A stretch of DNA of 10,193 bases. Origin: Beijerinckiaceae bacterium. Lineage in GTDB: Bacteria > Pseudomonadota > Alphaproteobacteria > Rhizobiales > Beijerinckiaceae. The stretch covers positions 1 through 10,193 of the forward strand of contig DAIESR010000123.1 in NCBI GenBank assembly GCA_027346205.1, given 5' to 3'. The notes beneath the pieces were generated by a model. That model searched no databases and was not told where the DNA came from. It saw nothing but the letters and a program-made list of their open reading frames with translations. Shown here piece after piece: positions 6,675 to 10,193 of the stretch. Numbering within the stretch: the first letter of the stretch is position 1; every line of letters starts with the position of its first letter. The position numbers were made by a program, and so were the translations under genes.

Positions 6675-7085
6675 GTGATCATGCGCCTCGCGCTTGCGCC
6701 GCATCTGCCGAAGATCTTGGCCGACGAGCGTTCGCTACGGCAGATCACTCTCAATCTTCTGTCCAATGCGGTGAAGTTCAATGAGCCCGGCGGCCAAGTC
6801 ATCGTCGCGACCGCGCTTTCCGATGACGGTCACGCCGTGGTCCGCATTCGCGACACGGGCATAGGCATGTCGGAAACCGACATCGAAACGGCGCTCGAAC
6901 CCTTCCGCCAGCTCGCAACGTCGCGGCAGACCGACGGCACCGGACTCGGCCTGCCTTTGACCAAAGCGCTCGTCGAGGCCAATCGCGCCTTCTTCTCGAT
7001 CAAGAGCAAGAAGAACGAGGGGACTATGGTCGAGGTCGCCTTTCCGCCTGCCCGACTGCTGTCGCGCGATCCATTGTCGGCTTAA
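6675..7085 (+). CDS. Detached HATPase_c domain of the histidine kinase
   Basis: The piece after the amber codon, in the same frame, carries a whole ATP-binding domain of about 135 residues: N-box QITLNLLSNAVKFN, G1 box RDTGIGM, F-box ALEPFRQL and G2 box GTGLGLPLTKALVEANR, ending VEVAFPPARLLSRDPLSA. All nucleotide-binding motifs are intact. If translated separately it could start at GTG 6675 or ATG 6681, but only a poor GCGAG lies upstream, so independent initiation looks inefficient. Normally this domain is fused to HisKA and phosphorylates its histidine. Transcription would come from the kinase promoter. Confidence 0.7.
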   Translation: MIMRLALAPHLPKILADERSLRQITLNLLSNAVKFNEPGGQVIVATALSDDGHAVVRIRDTGIGMSETDIETALEPFRQLATSRQTDGTGLGLPLTKALVEANRAFFSIKSKKNEGTMVEVAFPPARLLSRDPLSA

Positions 7086-7113
7086 GTTTTAAGGCGGTGG
7101 CAGGATATGCCGG

Positions 7114-7135
7114 TGCGCGGCGACCCCGCCGCGCA
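7114..7135. terminator. GC-rich perfect hairpin between convergent kinase and nsrR genes
   Basis: TGCGCGGCG (7114-7122), a 4-base loop ACCC, and CGCCGCGCA (7127-7135) form a perfect 9-bp stem. It lies in the 67-base gap between two gene ends facing each other, where a bidirectional terminator is expected. No T-run follows on either strand, so it may act as a Rho-associated stop or mRNA-end stabiliser. Confidence 0.5.
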
Positions 7136-7152
7136 GGTCGCTGCGGCCGCAA

Positions 7153-7599
7153 TCACGCCGCCGTCTTCTTCTTCCTGGCCGGGATTTTTTGGAAAGCGCC
7201 GGGGTAAATGCATTCGGCAAGCGTTGTCGCGTCAAGTTCACGAAGGAAAGCCTCGCGCGCGGCAGCGAGCCGCGCCTTGAGGCGGCATTGCGGTGTGAGC
7301 AGACAAGCGCCTCCATCCGCGCGGAAGCACTCCACCAGTGCTTGATCTCGCTCCAGCAATCTGACGACCTCCCCAATGAAGATCTTTTCTGGAGGCCGGG
7401 CGAGACGAAAGCCGCCGCCCGCACCACGTTGCGTAACGACAAACCCGGCGTTGGCAAGGTCGTGGACGACCTTCGTAAGGTGATTGCGCGATATCGAAAA
7501 TGTCGTCGCGATCTCGGCGGTCGTGAAAGTCCGCATGGGATCGGCCGCCAATCGCACGAGCGCCCGCAAACCGAAGTCGGTGAATGTCGTGAGACGCAT
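7153..7599 (-). CDS. nsrR: NsrR, Rrf2-family nitric-oxide-sensing repressor
   Basis: This 148-residue protein is of normal NsrR length. The start MRLTTFTDFGLRAL includes D8, the aspartate that ligates the cluster in Streptomyces NsrR. A winged helix follows (about 25-68: FTTAEIATTFSISRNHLTKVV, then TQRGAGGGFRLAR). The cluster motif ECFRADGGACLLTPQCRLK gives C91, C99 and C105. Spacing and context match NsrR better than IscR or RirA. The known role is repression of NO-detoxifying genes, relieved when NO attacks the Fe-S cluster. The C-terminus is Lys/Ala-rich (ARKKKTAA). It is divergent from the DsrC-like gene, and the shared region carries an NsrR-type operator, which suggests autoregulation. 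No hmp, nor or nir gene is visible. A broader Rrf2 label is the fallback. Confidence 0.86.
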   Translation of the reverse strand: MRLTTFTDFGLRALVRLAADPMRTFTTAEIATTFSISRNHLTKVVHDLANAGFVVTQRGAGGGFRLARPPEKIFIGEVVRLLERDQALVECFRADGGACLLTPQCRLKARLAAAREAFLRELDATTLAECIYPGAFQKIPARKKKTAA

Positions 7600-7808
7600 G
7601 CTTTTCGCCTGAATTGGTACTTGATATGCTTATTTGTACATGTTAAATATGTATTGTAAATACCTATTATAAGCAGCCACGAAATTTTGGTCCGATGCAG
7701 TCTTAAAGGTATCGCCTGGACGCGTATCAAACAGTCTAGGTGAGGGTTGAGGTTACGCACCTATCCACGACGCTCGTCACAAGCGTAAAGAAACGGAGGG
7801 TAAGTCGC
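7600..7808. promoter_or_regulatory. Divergent nsrR / DsrC-like promoter region
   Basis: The part near nsrR (7620-7675) is markedly AT-rich and dense in dyads; the rest is ordinary. On the minus strand TTTACA (7655-7660) and TACAAA (7633-7638) are 16 bases apart and could be the nsrR promoter. On the plus strand TTGTAC (7634-7639) and TAAATA (7657-7662) are 17 apart and could drive the DsrC-like gene. Both pairs overlap the operator. These hexamers are weak matches. Confidence 0.35.
7646..7668. promoter_or_regulatory. Candidate NsrR operator (11-1-11 inverted repeat)
   Basis: The left half AATATGTATTG and the right half AAATACCTATT are separated by one T. The reverse complement of the right half agrees with the left at 9 of 11 positions, and each fits the NsrR half-site pattern AANATGYATTT well. 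The site is centred 58 bases upstream of the nsrR ATG and about 150 before the DsrC-like ATG, and overlaps the likely promoters. Other dyads overlap it: TACAT-N7-ATGTA at 7637-7653 and GTATT-N3-AATAC at 7651-7663. Confidence 0.55.
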
Positions 7809-8120
7809 ATGTCCATTCTGGAACTCGACAACGAAGGCTACCTGGTCAACCCCGACGACTGGAACGAAGCATGGGCGCTTGAAATCGCCCGACGCGAAAA
7901 CATCAATTTGACGGAAGAACACTGGTCCGTGCTGCGCTTCATGCGCGACTTCCTGGCACAACATCACGTCGCTCCCGATGCTCGTTTCGTGATCCGTCAT
8001 CTGACCGAGACGCACGGCGCTGGACGCAACCGTTTGTTCGAGCTCTTTCCGTATGGCTACGTGCAGCAGGCCTGCAAGATGGCCGGCATGCGGCGTCCCC
8101 GCGTCTGGAGTACGGGATGA
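7809..8120 (+). CDS. DsrC/TusE-family protein lacking the C-terminal catalytic cysteine
   Basis: This 103-residue protein shows the DsrC/TusE fold signature along its length: EGYLVNPDDWNEAWALEIARRE, LTEEHWSVLRFMRDF, then RLFELFPYGYVQQACKMAG. DsrC carries sulfur on a penultimate cysteine (CysA, in a GCV ending) with CysB 11 residues earlier; TusE keeps only CysA. Here CysB is present (C89), but the CysA position is W100 and the end is RRPRVWSTG. It therefore cannot be a normal sulfur-relay carrier; a regulatory or other thiol role is inference. The ATG at 7809 is chosen because GGAGGG lies 8 bases upstream; a GTG at 7740 would add a stretch unlike the family. It is divergent from nsrR and probably shares its operator. 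Automatic annotation would likely say TusE/DsrC/DsvC family. Confidence 0.88.
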   Translation: MSILELDNEGYLVNPDDWNEAWALEIARRENINLTEEHWSVLRFMRDFLAQHHVAPDARFVIRHLTETHGAGRNRLFELFPYGYVQQACKMAGMRRPRVWSTG

Positions 8121-8129
8121 GCCGATGAT

Positions 8130-8171
8130 GCTTCGGATTGGGTTCACCTTAATGCTTCCCAATCAGGAAGC
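8130..8171. terminator. Long hairpin between convergent DsrC-like gene and lutC
   Basis: GCTTCGGATTGGG (8130-8142) pairs with CCCAATCAGGAAGC (8158-8171): 12 base pairs with a 1x2 internal loop, around a 15-base loop. A smaller alternative, GCTTCC/GGAAGC (8154-8159 and 8166-8171), is mutually exclusive with it. The gap lies between two converging genes, so bidirectional termination is the natural reading, but no T-run follows on either strand. Confidence 0.45.
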
Positions 8172-8188
8172 CTGAAGCGAAGCGCGCA

Positions 8189-8863
8189 TTATCCCTCGCC
8201 GATGACGATGATATGCAGCATGCGCGGGCCATGCGCGCCGAGCAGCAAAGAATGGCCGATGTCCGCGGAACGCGACGGGCCGGTGATGAAATTCACCACC
8301 CGCGGCATCAGCCCCTTGCCATAGGCCGCGCGCAGCTTCTGCCAGATGCGTTCATAATCGCCGACGATGTCTCGTGCTCCTAGAACGACAATATGAGTAT
8401 CGGGCAGAAAGTTGAGCGTGGTCGGATTGTCTTGGCCCGAGACGAGAACCAGCGTTCCTGTCTCAGCGACCGCGCCGAAGGCCTGGCTGACGCAGACGCG
8501 ATCGCTTGGCTCCGCACGTCCGTTCAAAACTTCGATGTCGGTTGTCGCCCAAGGCATCGCGGCAAGATGCGGATCAGCGCCCATACGGATCTTTGTCGGC
8601 AAGCCTCGCTCACGCAGATAGGTTGCGATCGCACCCGGCACATCAGAACCGACATCGACCTCGGCGACACTTGCCGACACGCGTTCGACCTCGTCGCGAA
8701 ACAGCGCGATGCGCGCTGTCACATCGCCTTGACCGCGCGTAGGGATCACGCCTTTCGGCGCATGATCGAGCCGGTCTTCGACCGCGCGGCGGCGCGGTGC
8801 CTCGGCTCCCGTCACATGAAGCGCGCGGCGGATGTCAGCGAAAATGTCGGAGCGCGAAGTCAT
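8189..8863 (-). CDS. lutC: LutC, L-lactate utilisation protein (LUD domain)
   Basis: LutC (also called LldG or YkgG) is one of three cytoplasmic proteins, LutABC, needed to oxidise L-lactate to pyruvate in place of the flavin lactate dehydrogenase LldD. This 224-residue product is of usual length and has the LUD-domain core FGAVAETGTLVLVSG, then TTLNFLPDTHIVVL and, near the end, FITGPSRSADIG, the most conserved family stretches. The ATG at 8861-8863 overlaps the lutB stop as ATGA, so the two are translationally coupled; GAGAGG lies just upstream inside lutB. It is the last gene of the operon and converges on the DsrC-like gene. LutC has no cysteine cluster; its exact role in the complex is unsettled. 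Confidence 0.95.
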   Translation of the reverse strand: MTSRSDIFADIRRALHVTGAEAPRRRAVEDRLDHAPKGVIPTRGQGDVTARIALFRDEVERVSASVAEVDVGSDVPGAIATYLRERGLPTKIRMGADPHLAAMPWATTDIEVLNGRAEPSDRVCVSQAFGAVAETGTLVLVSGQDNPTTLNFLPDTHIVVLGARDIVGDYERIWQKLRAAYGKGLMPRVVNFITGPSRSADIGHSLLLGAHGPRMLHIIVIGEG

Positions 8864-10193
8864 TCCGCCTCTCTATGCGTCGCAGGCGAACGCGCGGACT
8901 CGGAAACAGAAGCCGTGCTTGATCTCCCGCGCATTCTCCTGCGCCACAATGCCTGAAATGTATCGCCTTCGGGTGCCGGGAAATCGCGGCTCGCCGTCCA
9001 GCCTTCGGCCAAGGGCAGATGCGCAAAGCGCCCATCCACGCGGCCGAACCAGGCGAGCATCTGCATCGCAAGCCGCGTCGCCGGTCGATAGAGGCTCGGG
9101 CGCTTGGCGAAAAATCCCCAGACGCTCAAGCCCAGACGTTGCGACAAAGATATGAGGCCGCGCTCGGTCTGGCGCTCGCGCCAATGCCGCATCAATTTCG
9201 GCAGAGGAATACGGACCGGGCAGACGCTTTCGCAGGCCCCGCAAAAGGTCGAGGCATTGGGCAAAGGCGCGCTTTTGTCGATGCCGATGAGGCTCGGCGT
9301 CAGCACGGCCCCCATCGGCCCCGGATAGACCCAGCCATAGGCATGGCCGCCGACGGCCTGATAGACCGGACAATGGTTGAGGCAGGCGCCACAGCGGATG
9401 CAGCGGAGCATCTCGGCGAAATCCGTGCCGAGCATGGACGAGCGGCCATTGTCGAGGATGACGACATGATACTCCCGCGGCCCATCTGGATCGTCGGCGC
9501 GGCGCGGGCCGGTCGACAGAGTCGTATAGACCGACATGTCCTGGCCCGTCGCCGAGCGCGCGAGCACGCGCAGAAGCTGCGACACGTCTTCGAGCGTCGG
9601 GACGACCTTCTCGATCGAGGCGAGGACGATATGCACCGGCGGCAAGGTCTGGGTGAGATCGCCATTGCCCTCATTGGTGACGATGATCGAAGTCCCCGTT
9701 TCCGCCACGAGGAAATTGGCGCCGGTGATGCCTATGTCGGCGGCGAGGAATTTTTCGCGCAGCACGGCACGCGCTTCCGCCAGCAGCGCTGTCGGTTCGG
9801 TGAGATCGCGCGAGGCGGGTAGCTTGTCATGCGTGCGGCGGAAATCGGCCTCGATCTGATCCTTGGTAAGATGCACGGCCGGCGCGATGATATGCGACGG
9901 CATTTCATGACGAAGCTGGATGATATATTCGCCGAGATCGGTCTCGACCGGCGTGATGCCCTGCGCCGAAAGCGCTTCATTGAGGCCGATCTCCTCGGTC
10001 AGCATCGACTTGCCTTTGGTGACGCTCTTCGCACCATGGCTCTTGCAGATGTCGAGGATGATTCTATTCGCCTCTTCGGCGGTGCGCGCCCAATGAACGA
10101 TGCCGCCAGCCTCTATGACCTTCTTCTCATAGGCTTCAAGATAGAGGTCAAGAAAGCTCAGCGTATGCGCCTTGATATCGCGGGAGCTGTCGC
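8860..10193 (-). CDS. lutB: LutB, iron-sulfur lactate oxidation protein (N-terminus cut by window edge)
   Basis: The frame is open from the right edge to TGA at 8860-8862: 444 codons in part or whole, about 443 full residues, against a usual 470-490, so roughly 30-45 N-terminal residues are missing. A LUD domain (KSHGAKSVTKGKSM, GITPVETDLGEYIIQLR, GITGANFLVAETGTSI) is followed by ferredoxin-like motifs: CIRCGACLNHCP (9370-9402) and FCGACESVCP (9220-9243). These should bind 4Fe-4S clusters and pass electrons from lactate, with LutA and LutC, toward the quinone pool; that is family knowledge. The Met at 10003-10005 is internal, since the conserved sequence continues upstream (HWARTAEEANRIILDIC). 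lutA and any regulator would lie to the right, outside the window. The C-terminal tail is Arg/Ser-rich. Confidence 0.95.
   Translation of the reverse strand, partial: DSSRDIKAHTLSFLDLYLEAYEKKVIEAGGIVHWARTAEEANRIILDICKSHGAKSVTKGKSMLTEEIGLNEALSAQGITPVETDLGEYIIQLRHEMPSHIIAPAVHLTKDQIEADFRRTHDKLPASRDLTEPTALLAEARAVLREKFLAADIGITGANFLVAETGTSIIVTNEGNGDLTQTLPPVHIVLASIEKVVPTLEDVSQLLRVLARSATGQDMSVYTTLSTGPRRADDPDGPREYHVVILDNGRSSMLGTDFAEMLRCIRCGACLNHCPVYQAVGGHAYGWVYPGPMGAVLTPSLIGIDKSAPLPNASTFCGACESVCPVRIPLPKLMRHWRERQTERGLISLSQRLGLSVWGFFAKRPSLYRPATRLAMQMLAWFGRVDGRFAHLPLAEGWTASRDFPAPEGDTFQALWRRRMRGRSSTASVSESARSPATHREAE

Larger units (their letters stand above)
4383..7085 (+). pseudogene. PdhS/PleC/DivJ-type PAS sensor histidine kinase interrupted by an in-frame amber codon
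   Basis: Apart from TAG at 6651-6653, one frame is open from ATG 4383 to TAA 7083-7085, which would give 900 residues. The sequence around the stop reads CVAIM-stop-PQANRERV; from memory, relatives carry IMQPQANRERV, so a C-to-T change (CAG to TAG) explains it. No other frameshift or stop is present on either side, so the lesion is recent, a sequencing error, or tolerated by readthrough or by split expression. Kinases of this family act on DivK and feed the CckA-ChpT-CtrA phosphorelay that controls the asymmetric cell cycle. Whether this one is PdhS, CbrA or another paralogue cannot be settled from the sequence alone. Confidence 0.75.

Noticed and set aside
7082..7092. TTAA-N3-TTAA at the kinase stop codon as a CtrA site
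   Set aside because: Spacing is 3 rather than 7, and it lies at the end of a gene between convergent genes.
7740..7808. Upstream GTG start for the DsrC-like gene
   Set aside because: The extra 23 residues do not resemble the family, while ATG 7809 has an excellent GGAGGG at 8 bases.

Overview
The window is GC-rich chromosomal DNA from an alphaproteobacterium, most likely of the order Rhizobiales/Hyphomicrobiales; a Beijerinckiaceae-like relative is a guess. Four things point there: a tRNA-His with the alphaproteobacterial 3' end (A73 and a G1:U72 pair), a PdhS/PleC/DivJ-type cell-cycle histidine kinase, a perfect CtrA-type box (TTAA-N7-TTAA), and an intergenic palindrome like those common in Rhizobiales. 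I see no phage, transposon, CRISPR or plasmid signature. Gene order and base composition look like ordinary core and shell chromosome.

Layout. 1-1092 (-): mtnA of the methionine salvage pathway, losing only its last few codons at the left edge. It is divergent from 1309-2463 (+), an unrecognised single-pass membrane coiled-coil protein; the gap between them holds the perfect CtrA-type box. 2507-3712 (-): fsr, a fosmidomycin-resistance-type MFS exporter, convergent with the previous gene. 3801-3867: a palindromic repeat and a 15-bp tandem duplication just downstream of tRNA-His (3870-3946, -). 3947-4382: non-coding, with two near-matches to the CtrA box. 4383-7085 (+): a multi-PAS histidine kinase of the PdhS family, cut by an in-frame amber codon at 6651-6653. 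The phosphoacceptor domain is on one side of it and the ATP-binding domain on the other. 7153-7599 (-): nsrR, an Fe-S nitric-oxide sensor. 7809-8120 (+): a DsrC/TusE-family protein whose catalytic C-terminal cysteine is replaced by tryptophan. The nsrR/DsrC-like intergenic region carries a good NsrR-type operator. 8189-8863 (-) and 8860-10193 (-): lutC and lutB of the L-lactate oxidation operon, translationally coupled, with lutB running off the right edge.

How the parts connect. Three themes stand out. First, cell-cycle control: the broken PdhS-like kinase and the CtrA-type boxes belong to the same known circuit (DivK/CckA/CtrA), although the boxes are sequence matches only. Second, nitric-oxide response: NsrR probably controls itself and perhaps the divergent DsrC-like gene from one shared operator. 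Third, carbon and sulfur housekeeping: LutBC oxidises lactate and MtnA recycles methylthioadenosine. The most notable observations are the amber codon splitting the kinase and the DsrC-like protein that lacks its penultimate cysteine.
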